Shown: positions 42,118 through 51,231 of the stretch, piece by piece
Numbering within the stretch: the first letter of the stretch is position 1
Layout of the letters: every line of letters begins with the position of its first letter
Origin: UBA11795 sp964652755
GTDB lineage: Bacteria; Chloroflexota; Dehalococcoidia; Lucifugimonadales; UBA826
Assembly (NCBI GenBank): GCA_964652755.1
Contig: CAZZBP010000002.1
Coordinates: 1 to 64,000, forward strand
Direction of reading: 5' to 3'
DNA length: 64,000 nucleotides
Translations under genes and position numbers: made by a program
Notes under the pieces: model-generated
Seen by the model: only the letters and a program-made list of their open reading frames with translations
What the model was told of the DNA's origin: nothing
Databases searched by the model: none

Positions 42118-43236
42118 ATGAAGATTACAGAAGTTATAAGCGAAGTTTTTGAATGGGAAAGGCCAGGTATCTGGAATGGAGGACATTTCTATGGGCCGGG
42201 AAGGCTCCATAAGGTTACGATAAAGACAGATGAGGGTGTAGATGGCTGCGGGTGGAACGGAGGAACGGCTGCGGAACGTCCTCTCAATATATTCCCACCC
42301 TTCGTTGACTATTTCCGAGAACTTCTGATCGGACGTGATCCGAATGACACCCGATCTATTGCCGAGGATCTTGGTGAAAAGCATATCAAGATACTTGGAC
42401 CCGCGGGAGTTAACACCCAGGTTTTGGCTGCAATAAACATTGCCTGTTGGGATATAAAAGGAAAAGCTTTGGGTAAGTCAGTACATCAACTTCTTGGTGG
42501 AGCCCAGAGTCGTATCAGGACCTACATAGCTGGAGGTTACTATGCTGAAGGGAAAGGGCTTGAGGAGTTGCAGGAAGAAGTAAGATTCAACGTTGAAGAG
42601 ATGCATGCGGGGGCGGTGAAGATAAAGATTGGCGATCCCCGGCAAGGTGTATTTGGTGATATGAAAAGAGTTGAGGCGGCAAGGGAGGCGGTTGGTGACA
42701 ACGTAACACTTATGGTGGATGCGAATTGCGCACTGGACCTAAGTACTTCTCTCGAATTTACCAACGAGTTGGCGAAATTGGGTGTTTACTGGTTTGAAGA
42801 ACCGATGCCTATACACAGGTACAAAGAGCACGGAACTCTTCGCTCAGCATCAGAGGTCAAGATCGCTACTGGGGAAAACGGGTATCATCTCTCTCACTTT
42901 GAGACTCTTTTGGATCATAAAGGTGCTGATGTACTGAATGTTGATGTCACCATCTGTCCTGGCTACGATGTGGCTAAAGATGTAGCCGACCTTGCCTTGG
43001 AACGAGGTGTTTCTATTGCGCCTCACGGGTGCCAGGAACTTCAACTACCGCTGGCTGCGGGGGTTCCTCATGGGGAATTCCTGGAATATTATCCCGTGGC
43101 AGTGGATCCGCTTAGGGCTGAGATGTTTCAACCCCGGATGATTCCAGATGAAGATGGATACGTTACCGTTCCTGACAGACCCGGAATAGGTTTCCAACTT
43201 AATATGGACCTTCTGAATAAATACAGAGTAGGGTAG
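42118..43236 (+). CDS. Enolase-superfamily protein (mandelate racemase type)
   Basis: A 372-residue enzyme of the MR subgroup. The first catalytic motif is AGAVKIKIGDPRQG (KxK, about 163). Metal ligands are Asp in TLMVDANCALDL (about 200), Glu in VYWFEEPMPIHRY (about 226) and Glu in KIATGENGYHLS (about 252). The dyad His is in SIAPHGCQELQLPLA (about 302). The complete KxK plus His-Asp set fits a racemase or acid-sugar dehydratase. It differs from the paralogue at 34160, which lacks the KxK form, so the two probably act on different acids. It lies between EamA and MFS genes in one operon. Confidence 0.88.
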   Translation: MKITEVISEVFEWERPGIWNGGHFYGPGRLHKVTIKTDEGVDGCGWNGGTAAERPLNIFPPFVDYFRELLIGRDPNDTRSIAEDLGEKHIKILGPAGVNTQVLAAINIACWDIKGKALGKSVHQLLGGAQSRIRTYIAGGYYAEGKGLEELQEEVRFNVEEMHAGAVKIKIGDPRQGVFGDMKRVEAAREAVGDNVTLMVDANCALDLSTSLEFTNELAKLGVYWFEEPMPIHRYKEHGTLRSASEVKIATGENGYHLSHFETLLDHKGADVLNVDVTICPGYDVAKDVADLALERGVSIAPHGCQELQLPLAAGVPHGEFLEYYPVAVDPLRAEMFQPRMIPDEDGYVTVPDRPGIGFQLNMDLLNKYRVG

Positions 43237-43270
43237 CTACAAACGGCATTAATAAAATTGAGGTTGGAAC

Positions 43271-44560
43271 ATGGTAGAAGGCCGTAACGATGAAGATCAC
43301 CACCATCACGATCGGGTGGAAAGCGTAGGAACTCATCACGGTATTAGAGGCAGAGGGAATTTTATTATTGCCGGTCTTACAAGCGGACACGGCGTATTTC
43401 ATTGGTTCCTGCAGTCGTTCATAGTACTACTTCCCGAGATTGAAACAGCATTTGCACTGACCAAGGTTGGGGTTGGGTCAATCTCAACTACTCGGGAGAT
43501 GGTTTCTGGTCTGGTGACTTTACCCGGCGGGATATTAGCGGATGTATTCCGAAGGCACTGGGGGCTTATTCTCGCGCTCTGTATGGGTGGATTTGGGGTT
43601 GGGTGGTTCATAATTGGTTTAACCCCTGAATCATTCTTTCCTTTGCTACTTGTGGGAGTTGCAGTTGTAGCTGCGGCGGCTTCTTTGTGGCATCTTCCGG
43701 CAATGGCATCTCTCTCCCATCACTATTCGCATCGGAGAGGCACGGCCTTGTCATTTCATGGTATTGGAGGAAACATAGGTGATGCGGTCAGTCCGGTCAT
43801 AACCGGACTCCTACTCGGTTACCTGTTATGGAACCAAATCTTAACCATCTATGCGGTGGTTCCTATATTCGTGGCATTTCTTGTCTACTGGGCCTTTAAA
43901 AATATTGGCCACGATGTCAGCCAAGGAAGTCACGATCTACGGGGAAGTAATCTCGGAAGATTGGAGCAAACGCGGACGATCTTAAGAAATCCGCTCCTGT
44001 GGGCCATAACACTGGTGGGAGGGATTCGGGGAATGGCCTTCGTCGCGTTGATCACATTTTTGCCTTCCTATTTAAGTAATGACCTAGGTTTGTCCGCGCT
44101 CGCTAGGAGTGTTCACTTAGGATTGTTGGTTGCGGTGGGAATAGTGTTTACACCGATGATGGGATACTTGTCAGATAAGTACGGAAGAAGACTTATATTG
44201 GTTCCCGGAATGCTGTTCCTGGCAGGTATTGTCCTTTTAATGTCTCAATTTGGTGAGGGTGTATCCCTGATTGTTTTGATCGCCCTACTTGGGACTTTCT
44301 TTTATAGCGACCAGCCGATACTCACGGCTTCGGCTCTTGATGTCGTGGGTGAAGGCGTTGCAACTACAACCCTTGGAACGCTTTCGTTTGCAAGATTTGC
44401 TCTAAGTGCTGCATCTCCAATATTAGCCGGATTTCTCTATCAAAATTACTCTATGAACTATGTTTTCTACTACGTGACTTTCTTAATGCTCCTTGGAGCT
44501 ATTATTCTTGCATTTCTCCCTCTTGGACGCTCGGAAAGTCCCGCTGATCATGGGCACTAA
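43271..44560 (+). CDS. MFS transporter with His-rich N-terminus
   Basis: A 429-residue carrier with twelve hydrophobic segments. The N-terminal tail EDHHHHDRVESVGTHHGIRG has six His in about 14 residues, unlike the other MFS proteins here, and could bind metal. Helix 1 has SGHGVFHWFLQSFIVLLPEI, and the helix 2-3 loop is PGGILADVFRRHWGLIL. SHHYSHRRGTALSFHGIGGN (helix 4 to 5) is the substrate-path region. GAGG-type ribosome binding sequence precedes the ATG by about six bases. It ends the three-gene run with EamA and the enolase-family enzyme. Confidence 0.87.
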   Translation: MVEGRNDEDHHHHDRVESVGTHHGIRGRGNFIIAGLTSGHGVFHWFLQSFIVLLPEIETAFALTKVGVGSISTTREMVSGLVTLPGGILADVFRRHWGLILALCMGGFGVGWFIIGLTPESFFPLLLVGVAVVAAAASLWHLPAMASLSHHYSHRRGTALSFHGIGGNIGDAVSPVITGLLLGYLLWNQILTIYAVVPIFVAFLVYWAFKNIGHDVSQGSHDLRGSNLGRLEQTRTILRNPLLWAITLVGGIRGMAFVALITFLPSYLSNDLGLSALARSVHLGLLVAVGIVFTPMMGYLSDKYGRRLILVPGMLFLAGIVLLMSQFGEGVSLIVLIALLGTFFYSDQPILTASALDVVGEGVATTTLGTLSFARFALSAASPILAGFLYQNYSMNYVFYYVTFLMLLGAIILAFLPLGRSESPADHGH

Positions 44561-44749
44561 CTTCGGTGTATCGTGCTGGAATAAATTGGTTATCACAAGT
44601 GTTTAACAGTGAATATTTTCAGTTTAAGGAATGGGGTCGATTATAGTGTGATGTGACAATACGGATAAGTGCTATTGTTGGGTTGTGTTTGTAGTCTCAA
44701 CACCGATATATTCGAAATAGTTCAAACAAATTCTGACAACGTGTTTTAA

Positions 44750-45307
44750 ATGGAATTCATAAGCTATCCTGTTAAGGTCCATTACCTTCAGACTACGTCT
44801 CGTGATCAAATCCGCCCGAAGCGTAGTGTTGATATGTCCGTGATTACCGTAAAAATTGACAGTCCTGAACCTGAGTTTGCTAGGTGGCTATATCGGACAG
44901 TTGGCAAGAATTGGTATTGGGTTGACCGCTACTTCTGGAGCCTCGATCAGTGGCGTGATCGATTTGAGGATTCGGCTGTCAGTCTGTGGGTAATGGAATG
45001 CGATTCAAAACCGGTGGGGTACTATGAATTTGAAGAGCAGCAAGGTGGGGATATTGAATTCTCATACTTTGGGCTCTTGCCAAGTGCCATAGGAAAAGGA
45101 CTTGGGGGGCACATGTTGGCGGATGGTCTTGAACGTGCCTTCGACTTGGGAGCTTTACGGCCCTGGGTGCATACTTGCAGTCTAGATCACCCTAATGCAC
45201 TCTCAAGCTACCAGGCCGGTGGAATGGAACTGTACAAAAGCGAGCAGGACATTCAACTCATACCTAAAAGCTGGCCTATGCCTGGGTCTTTGTCTCGTGG
45301 ACTATAG
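44750..45307 (+). CDS. GNAT-family N-acetyltransferase
   Basis: A 185-residue acetyltransferase. VHYLQTTSRDQIRPKR followed by WLYRTVGKNWYWVDRYFWS is the N-terminal block of a common GNAT subgroup. The acetyl-CoA site is SAIGKGLGGHMLADGLERA (about 106-124), the Q/RxxGxG/A motif with Ile-Gly-Lys-Gly-Leu-Gly. HPNALSSYQAGGMELY (about 144) is the C-terminal part. The acceptor is unknown. I keep the ATG at 44750 because the first 28 residues match family sequence, although another ATG is at 44834. The 190 bases upstream hold no gene. Confidence 0.86.
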   Translation: MEFISYPVKVHYLQTTSRDQIRPKRSVDMSVITVKIDSPEPEFARWLYRTVGKNWYWVDRYFWSLDQWRDRFEDSAVSLWVMECDSKPVGYYEFEEQQGGDIEFSYFGLLPSAIGKGLGGHMLADGLERAFDLGALRPWVHTCSLDHPNALSSYQAGGMELYKSEQDIQLIPKSWPMPGSLSRGL

Positions 45308-45322
45308 ATTTAAAACGGTTGG

Positions 45323-46276
45323 TTAGCTGATTTTACGCAACTTGCTGAGGCTACGGAGTTCCCGAGGCGGTTCCATGTGGCTGCCCCGAATCGTGTATGA
45401 GACTTCTCCGACATAAATATCCCCATGGGAATCCACACCGATACCATGCGGTGCGATAAACTTGCCCGGCTCTTCTCCCTCTTCGGGATGGCCTATTCTA
45501 GCCAGTTTTTCTCCGGATGGACTCATGATACTTATGTTATGGCCGTGGTTTGGTGGAGTCGGCTCTGCTTGGGTCATACCTGGAAGTTCGCCAATATAGA
45601 TGTTGTTGTCCGGTCCTATCGTTAATCCGTTAGGCATGAATATGTTGTTCCATACATCCAGAATGACTCCATCCGTATCGAACACTTGGACTCTATGGGC
45701 TTCGCGATCTGCTACTATCACCCTATCGTTGTCATCTACTGCGATATTGTGAGGGCGTAGAAACTGACCTGGTTCTATTCCTGGCTCACCCCACGACTTT
45801 ATGTAGTCTCCGTTAGCCGAATATTTGTGGACACGGAAATTACCATATCCGTCCGTGATAAATATGTCGCCACTTTTCTTTGAAACTGCCGCATGTGTTG
45901 GGCGGTTGAATGGTTTGCCTTTCCATATCTCAGTCGCCTGCCCCGGAGTACCAATCGTCATAATCAGATCACCCCCCCGGGTGAACTTCGTGATAGTGTG
46001 GATACCATCATCCGCGCAATAGACTGTGTCGTCCGGGCCAATTAGTATTCCATGGGTGCGATTGCTGAATATACCTGCACCGAATCCTCGCTGAAAATTC
46101 CCATCCCTGTCAAAAACCATGATCGGATGGTCGGTATTGCGGCTGAATGCGTAAATCTCATCCTGAGAGTCTACTGCTATTCCGGGGGTTTCTATAAGGC
46201 TGGCTCCGTCCGGCAGGACAGGCCATGACTCTACCGCTTCATACTTGAAATCACCGGTTCCTACTGTGACTCCCAT
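45323..46276 (-). CDS. NHL-repeat propeller protein
   Basis: A 317-residue six-bladed NHL propeller. Blades carry GIAVDSQDEIYAFSRNTDHP, VFDRDGNFQRGFG, GDIFITDGYGNFRVHKYSAN, HNIAVDDNDRVIVADREAHR and HGIGVDSHGDIYVGEVSYT. The family includes peptidylglycine alpha-amidating lyase and many sensor or scaffolding proteins; most bacterial members are unassigned. There is no signal peptide. It diverges from imuB, leaving about 200 bases with the LexA box. Confidence 0.85.
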   Translation of the reverse strand: MGVTVGTGDFKYEAVESWPVLPDGASLIETPGIAVDSQDEIYAFSRNTDHPIMVFDRDGNFQRGFGAGIFSNRTHGILIGPDDTVYCADDGIHTITKFTRGGDLIMTIGTPGQATEIWKGKPFNRPTHAAVSKKSGDIFITDGYGNFRVHKYSANGDYIKSWGEPGIEPGQFLRPHNIAVDDNDRVIVADREAHRVQVFDTDGVILDVWNNIFMPNGLTIGPDNNIYIGELPGMTQAEPTPPNHGHNISIMSPSGEKLARIGHPEEGEEPGKFIAPHGIGVDSHGDIYVGEVSYTIRGSHMEPPRELRSLSKLRKIS

Positions 46277-46386
46277 GATCTCCTCCCCAAGTGTTGGATT
46301 TATGTTTTCGCAGGGTTCGTTTACTTACTCTGAATGGAACATATCATCACCCTCCCAGCCGGTCAATTGAGAAATTAGAGTTGACA

Positions 46387-46416
46387 TTGCTAATAGAACT
46401 TATGTTCTAATACAAT
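46387..46416 (+). promoter_or_regulatory. Promoter of the imuB-dnaE2 operon
   Basis: TTGCTA (46387-46392) and TACAAT (46411-46416) are separated by 18 bases. The LexA box lies within this spacer, so bound LexA would block RNA polymerase, as expected for an SOS gene. TTGACA at 46381 is a better -35 but is 24 bases from the -10, too far. Confidence 0.5.
46394..46409. promoter_or_regulatory. LexA (SOS) box
   Basis: TAGAACTTATGTTCTA has 6-base inverted arms around TTAT and matches the GAACNNNNGTTC form recognised by LexA of Bacillus and other Gram-positive-type bacteria. It lies 65 bases before the imuB start and overlaps the promoter. The DNA-damage function of the genes it precedes strongly supports the call. 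Confidence 0.8.
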
Positions 46417-46474
46417 GACTAAATCATAACGGAACGAATCATTTTCACAGGTCGAGTAAGACTTAATAAAAGAC

Positions 46475-48022
46475 ATGAATATAGCTTGCTTGCTTATAAC
46501 TCATCTGGGAATCAAAGATGAGCTGCGCCGCCACCCTGATCTTGTGGGTAGAAACATTATTCTATATAGAGCAGATTCATGTGCTCGCTCTGCGAAAACT
46601 CTTGGCAGATCTATTAAGTCAGTGGTTTTCGATGTTTCAAGTGGAGTTAGTGGAATACCTGTTGGAATGCCTCTCTCAGCTGCGTTGTCTAAGTCTCCTG
46701 ACTCTATAGTTTTACAGGCTGATCTAGAAAGATACAGAAAAGTCTTTGCCAGAATCATATCTGATTTAAGGAGGATAGCCCCTGCAGTGCAAGGCGCGGG
46801 CTTAGGTAGGGTATATGTGGATATGACAGGGTTGGAGTATATGTATGGTGGAGAGGCAAAGGTGGTTACCCGTATGCTGGAAACTGCTCCTGCTCTTTTT
46901 CATCCTCGCGTTGGTATTGCAAAGGGTAAGTTTCCTGCATATGTAGCTGCTTTATCCAGCCATCCGGGGAGGGCGACGAAGATTCCAGATAATCCCACAG
47001 GAACGACGGATTTCCTAGCTTCATTCCCAGTGGATGTGCTGCCTGTGGAGTGGCAGATGATAATGGAATTTCATCGATTTGCCATTCATACAATGGGTGA
47101 ACTTGCTGCGCAAGATTTGGGTAATCTACAGACTAGGTTTGGTCCTGTGGGCCGAAAATCATGGGAACTGGCACGTGGAATAGATCCAGATCGTGTAATT
47201 GAATTGAAGAAAAATGATGTACTTGATGAGTATGTCACACTCCCGTTTGCCTCTGCTTCGAGGGAAGTGTTATTCACAGCAATTGATGCCCTTCTCCGAA
47301 GGGCATACACGCGTCCAGGACTGAAAGGCAAATATGCACTCAAGTTTTTACTAAAATGCACAGTTGTAGGCTCTACACCCTGGTCTCGGGAGATTGTGAT
47401 AAATGAGGCTGCGCCTAGCGCTTCAGCAGCGTCTTTTTCTATTCGTAGTGTTCTTTCTGATATAGAACTTCCTGGACTCATTGAAGATGTGGCTCTCAGT
47501 GTTTCTGGATTCATAGGTGAACATGGCATACAGGCTCGTGCATTTAAAGATGTGCGGGAGCAGATTCAGAATAGATTGAACAGGCTTGCTAAGGTAGACC
47601 GACATCTGCAGGCGAAAACTGGAGGCAAGAAATCACTCTACCGAGTTGTGGAGGTAGATCCTATTCATCCCGTTCCAGAGATGCGTTTTGTACAAGTTTC
47701 AGTAGATCCATTGTCTGTTGAATCGGTACGTTCCATTAATATGCCAGAGGAGGTGGAGATCGGAGAGTCGAAGGGTATTCCAGTGTCTGTGGCTCTTCCA
47801 GGTAAGGGAAGTATTCCTATTCGGGCCCGGGCTGTAGACATGTGGAAGATTGACCTCTGGTGGATGCACAGGCCTGTCCGACGAGTTTACTACGTTCTAA
47901 AGCTTGATGGTTCTGGTCCCCTAACTGTGTTCAGAGATACTTTGGGAGAGAGAGGGCTGATCACTGAAGAACATAGAGAAACCCCTGTCACGGGACATCG
48001 TTGGTACCGACAGGATTATTAA
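46475..48022 (+). CDS. imuB: ImuB-like Y-family DNA polymerase homologue
   Basis: A 515-residue protein of the ImuB group, the catalytically inactive Y-family partner of DnaE2. Typical blocks are GRVYVDMTGLEYMYGG (about residue 110), HPRVGIAKGKFPAYVAALSS (about 145) and FGPVGRKSWELARGIDPDRV (about 222). The first catalytic acidic motif is absent: the N-terminus reads ACLLITHLGIKDEL where active polymerases have DxD. ImuB bridges the mutasome to the sliding clamp during translesion synthesis. The stop TAA overlaps the dnaE2 start (TAATG), so the pair is coupled. No imuA or imuA-prime lies upstream; the gene there is a divergent NHL protein. Confidence 0.88.
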   Translation: MNIACLLITHLGIKDELRRHPDLVGRNIILYRADSCARSAKTLGRSIKSVVFDVSSGVSGIPVGMPLSAALSKSPDSIVLQADLERYRKVFARIISDLRRIAPAVQGAGLGRVYVDMTGLEYMYGGEAKVVTRMLETAPALFHPRVGIAKGKFPAYVAALSSHPGRATKIPDNPTGTTDFLASFPVDVLPVEWQMIMEFHRFAIHTMGELAAQDLGNLQTRFGPVGRKSWELARGIDPDRVIELKKNDVLDEYVTLPFASASREVLFTAIDALLRRAYTRPGLKGKYALKFLLKCTVVGSTPWSREIVINEAAPSASAASFSIRSVLSDIELPGLIEDVALSVSGFIGEHGIQARAFKDVREQIQNRLNRLAKVDRHLQAKTGGKKSLYRVVEVDPIHPVPEMRFVQVSVDPLSVESVRSINMPEEVEIGESKGIPVSVALPGKGSIPIRARAVDMWKIDLWWMHRPVRRVYYVLKLDGSGPLTVFRDTLGERGLITEEHRETPVTGHRWYRQDY

Positions 48023-51000
48023 TGTCTTTGCATATGTCTCATAGTAGCTATACTTCACCTTCCTATGTAGAGCTTCATGCACATAGTTTCTACTCATTTG
48101 GTGAAGGAGCATCTCACACTTATGAACTGCTCGGCCGGGCAGCTGAACTGGGTTATTCGGCCATGGGTCTCACTGATCACAACATGTGTGGTTCACTCGA
48201 GTTTGCGCGTCAGGCGAAGAGCTTGGGGATACAGCCAATCACTGGTGGGGAACTCACTCTAATAGATGGCTCACATGTCGTCATGCTGGCAGAGAATAGG
48301 CGGGGTTACTCAAATATATCTCGTCTGTTTACTTTGGCTAACAGCTGGGACCGCAAAGACCCCCGGCTTGATCCGAAATACTTATCTGAGTATTCGGAAG
48401 GTATTGTCCTTCTCACGGGATGCAGGTCTGGTACGGTGCCCAATCTCGTGTCACAAGGAAAAGTGGAGAAGGCTCGGGATACACTACGATGCTATGTCGA
48501 CTGGTTCGGGGCGGACTCCGTTTTCGTTGAACTGAGTCGTAATTTGGTCTATGGCGATACTGAACGTATACGTACACTTACTTCCGTTGCATCAGATGTT
48601 GGACTTCCTGTCGTGGCGACAAACAACGCACACTACCATATCCCAGAGCGTCATCGCTTGCAGGACGCGCTGGTGGCAGTAAGTCATAACTGTACTATTG
48701 ATAAAGTTGTTCATTACCTTAAATACAACAGCGAATTTCACCTCAAGTCCAAAACACAGATGAAATACCTTTTTCGGCACAGTCAGGAGGCGTTAGAAAA
48801 TACTTTAAAGATAGCTGACCGATGTACTTTCGACCTATCTTCTGACTTGGGCTATACACTTCCTTCCCCTGACGTTCCGGAAGGATATACTCCTCTGACA
48901 TATCTGCGCAGACTCTGTTACGAAGCAGCGCAACGTCGCTACGGGACGATTAATGATTTAGTTGAGGCGCGATTAACAGAAGAACTCCGCCTGATTGAAA
49001 AGCATGGTCTGGCGGGATTCATGCTACTTTATCGTGAGATAGCTCTACTTGCACGTGAAATCATGGTTGAGATGGGGACTGTAAACCAGGAGGAACCCCT
49101 TGAGTGGCGTCCTCCCGGAAGGGGGCGTGGTTCTTCAGTAGCGATGCTTACTGGTTACCTAATCGGAATATCCCATGTTGATCCTCTTTTGTACGATCTC
49201 ACGTTAGAAAGATTCCTGCCTGATGATTTGCGTGTTCTGCCGGATATCGATCTCGATTTTCCTCGTTCTCTGCGTGATTCACTCATTGCTCGTATACATC
49301 AACACTTCGGTGCAGAGTTTGCCGTTCTGACTGGAATGATCACTACATACCGAGCTAAGGGAGTTGTGGCGGATTTAGGTAAGGCTTTCGGTATTCCTGA
49401 TGAAGATTTAAGAAGGTTATCTAAGCAAATACATCAACACGATGCATCACGTCTACGTGAGGAGATGATGTCTTTACCTGAATTCTCCAATCGAGTGGAT
49501 CTTCCAGGCTGGCGTGATCTACTTGAGCTAGCGCCCCAGTTAGAAGGGGCTCCTAAGGGTTTAGGGCAGCATGTAGGAGGAATGATTCTGAGTTCCTCCC
49601 CGATCCCAGACATGGTTCCATGTCGTGAGGGAGCTATTAAGGGTCGCAATATAATTGACTGGGATAAGGAAAGTGTGGGCTACGCCGGATTTGCCAAGAT
49701 AGATATATTGTCTCTGCCAGTTCTTGACCAATTAGACGAAGCCATTTCTTTAGTTGAGAAGCGCACGGATAAGTGTGTAGATCTGAGTCGTATTGATCCG
49801 GAGGATTCCAGGGTGTACGACATGATAAATCAAGGACATTCCCGCGGAGTTTTTTTACTCCAATCACCCGCTCAACTGAAAATGGGCCAGCGGTTGATGT
49901 CTCGTAATCTACAGGATCTGGCTTATCAAGTTGCTTTAATAAGACCTGGTGTAGGTATTCAGGGAAGTGGCGTATCTGAATTCATAGAACGATACCGACA
50001 CAACGTTAAGTGGGAGTACGATCATCCCCTTGAGAAACGTGCTTTAGAGCGTGGTTACGGTGTAATCATCTGGCAAGAACAGGTCGTGCAGCTTATATCT
50101 GATGTATCCGGTATGAGCCAGGCGGATGCTGACGAGATGCGAAGGGCATTTGCCCGACATAACAATGAGAAGGTAATTACTGCGTATTGGGAGCGGTTTC
50201 GTGAAGGTGCTGTTGATCGAGGTGTGGATGAACACATCGCACGAAAAATATTCGCTAAGATAAATGGACATTATATGTTTCCTGAGTCGCACTCACATGC
50301 ATTTGCAGTATCTGCATACCAGGCTGCCTGGATGAAGAGGTACTATCCGTTAGAGTTCTTCGTCGGGCTCATGAATAACCAGCCCATGGGCTTTTATCCC
50401 ATGGAAGCAATAAAGCAGGATGCTCGCCGATTCGGGGTGAAATTTCTTAACCCATGCGTCAATCTCAGCGGGTCTCAATGTGAAATTTTGGATAATTCCC
50501 TACTGATTGGCCTGGAATTTGTAAAGAATCTTGGCAAGCGATCTGCTCAATCTATTATCGAGGAGCGTTCTTCTCATGGTTTGTTCGTGTCAGTGGGTGA
50601 CTTTGTCCGTAGAGTGTCTATAGGACTTGATGCTATTGAGACCCTCATATTAGCGGGGGCATTCGACTTTATATCCCGTAACCGTAGGGTTGCACTGTGG
50701 GAGGCTGGAATCTATCCCCATCCGTTAAAAGGACAGCGGCCATTACCTATGGAAATGGATATCAGTGTGCCGGAGTTAAAGGGGTTCACTCCGTATGAGG
50801 AAATGTTAGGTGAATATCGCTCTATGGGTATATATCCTGCGGGGCTTATTATGCTGTTTGTCCGAAGCAATCTGCCTTGTGGTGTTTCTAGGGCGTCAGA
50901 TATTTATTCTATGAACGATAAAGAACGGGTGTCTGTGGCCGGATGGGCAATAGCCAGACAACATCCAAGAGGCCAGCATGGGACTGTATTTGTGACCGTA

Positions 51001-51195
51001 GAAGATGAAACGGCAGACGTTCAACTAATTGTCTGGCCGCAAATATTCAATCGCTTTAAACACCTTCTCAAAGCTCCACTGCTGCTGGCACATGGGGCGG
51101 TATCACGTTGGGACGGTACTACAAATGTGATTGTTTCTAGTTTAGAAAGTATACGGTCAGAGACAACCCTACCGGCGGTACACGACTGGCATTGA
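48022..51195 (+). CDS. dnaE2: Error-prone DNA polymerase III alpha subunit DnaE2/ImuC
   Basis: A 1057-residue polymerase, the usual DnaE2 length. The PHP domain opens YVELHAHSFYSFGEGASHTY (about residue 14), and the catalytic Asp pair is in LPDIDLDFPRSL (about 406). GPGRGRGSSV-type sequence (PPGRGRGSSVAMLTGYL, about 370) and HSHAFAVSAYQAAWMKRYYP (about 765) are family hallmarks, and the C-terminal OB fold is VSVAGWAIARQHPRGQHGTV (about 972). It carries out damage-tolerant, mutagenic DNA synthesis with ImuB under SOS control. ATG at 48022 overlaps the imuB stop; the frame is open seven codons further up, but that start is unlikely. Confidence 0.93.
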   Translation: MSLHMSHSSYTSPSYVELHAHSFYSFGEGASHTYELLGRAAELGYSAMGLTDHNMCGSLEFARQAKSLGIQPITGGELTLIDGSHVVMLAENRRGYSNISRLFTLANSWDRKDPRLDPKYLSEYSEGIVLLTGCRSGTVPNLVSQGKVEKARDTLRCYVDWFGADSVFVELSRNLVYGDTERIRTLTSVASDVGLPVVATNNAHYHIPERHRLQDALVAVSHNCTIDKVVHYLKYNSEFHLKSKTQMKYLFRHSQEALENTLKIADRCTFDLSSDLGYTLPSPDVPEGYTPLTYLRRLCYEAAQRRYGTINDLVEARLTEELRLIEKHGLAGFMLLYREIALLAREIMVEMGTVNQEEPLEWRPPGRGRGSSVAMLTGYLIGISHVDPLLYDLTLERFLPDDLRVLPDIDLDFPRSLRDSLIARIHQHFGAEFAVLTGMITTYRAKGVVADLGKAFGIPDEDLRRLSKQIHQHDASRLREEMMSLPEFSNRVDLPGWRDLLELAPQLEGAPKGLGQHVGGMILSSSPIPDMVPCREGAIKGRNIIDWDKESVGYAGFAKIDILSLPVLDQLDEAISLVEKRTDKCVDLSRIDPEDSRVYDMINQGHSRGVFLLQSPAQLKMGQRLMSRNLQDLAYQVALIRPGVGIQGSGVSEFIERYRHNVKWEYDHPLEKRALERGYGVIIWQEQVVQLISDVSGMSQADADEMRRAFARHNNEKVITAYWERFREGAVDRGVDEHIARKIFAKINGHYMFPESHSHAFAVSAYQAAWMKRYYPLEFFVGLMNNQPMGFYPMEAIKQDARRFGVKFLNPCVNLSGSQCEILDNSLLIGLEFVKNLGKRSAQSIIEERSSHGLFVSVGDFVRRVSIGLDAIETLILAGAFDFISRNRRVALWEAGIYPHPLKGQRPLPMEMDISVPELKGFTPYEEMLGEYRSMGIYPAGLIMLFVRSNLPCGVSRASDIYSMNDKERVSVAGWAIARQHPRGQHGTVFVTVEDETADVQLIVWPQIFNRFKHLLKAPLLLAHGAVSRWDGTTNVIVSSLESIRSETTLPAVHDWH

Positions 51196-51231
51196 AATAT
51201 GCAGACCTCACTCAAATCTGTAGCGCTTTAT

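Noticed and set aside
46381..46416. TTGACA at 46381 as the -35 box of imuB
   Set aside because: It is 24 bases from the TACAAT -10, too far; TTGCTA at 46387 has an 18-base spacer.
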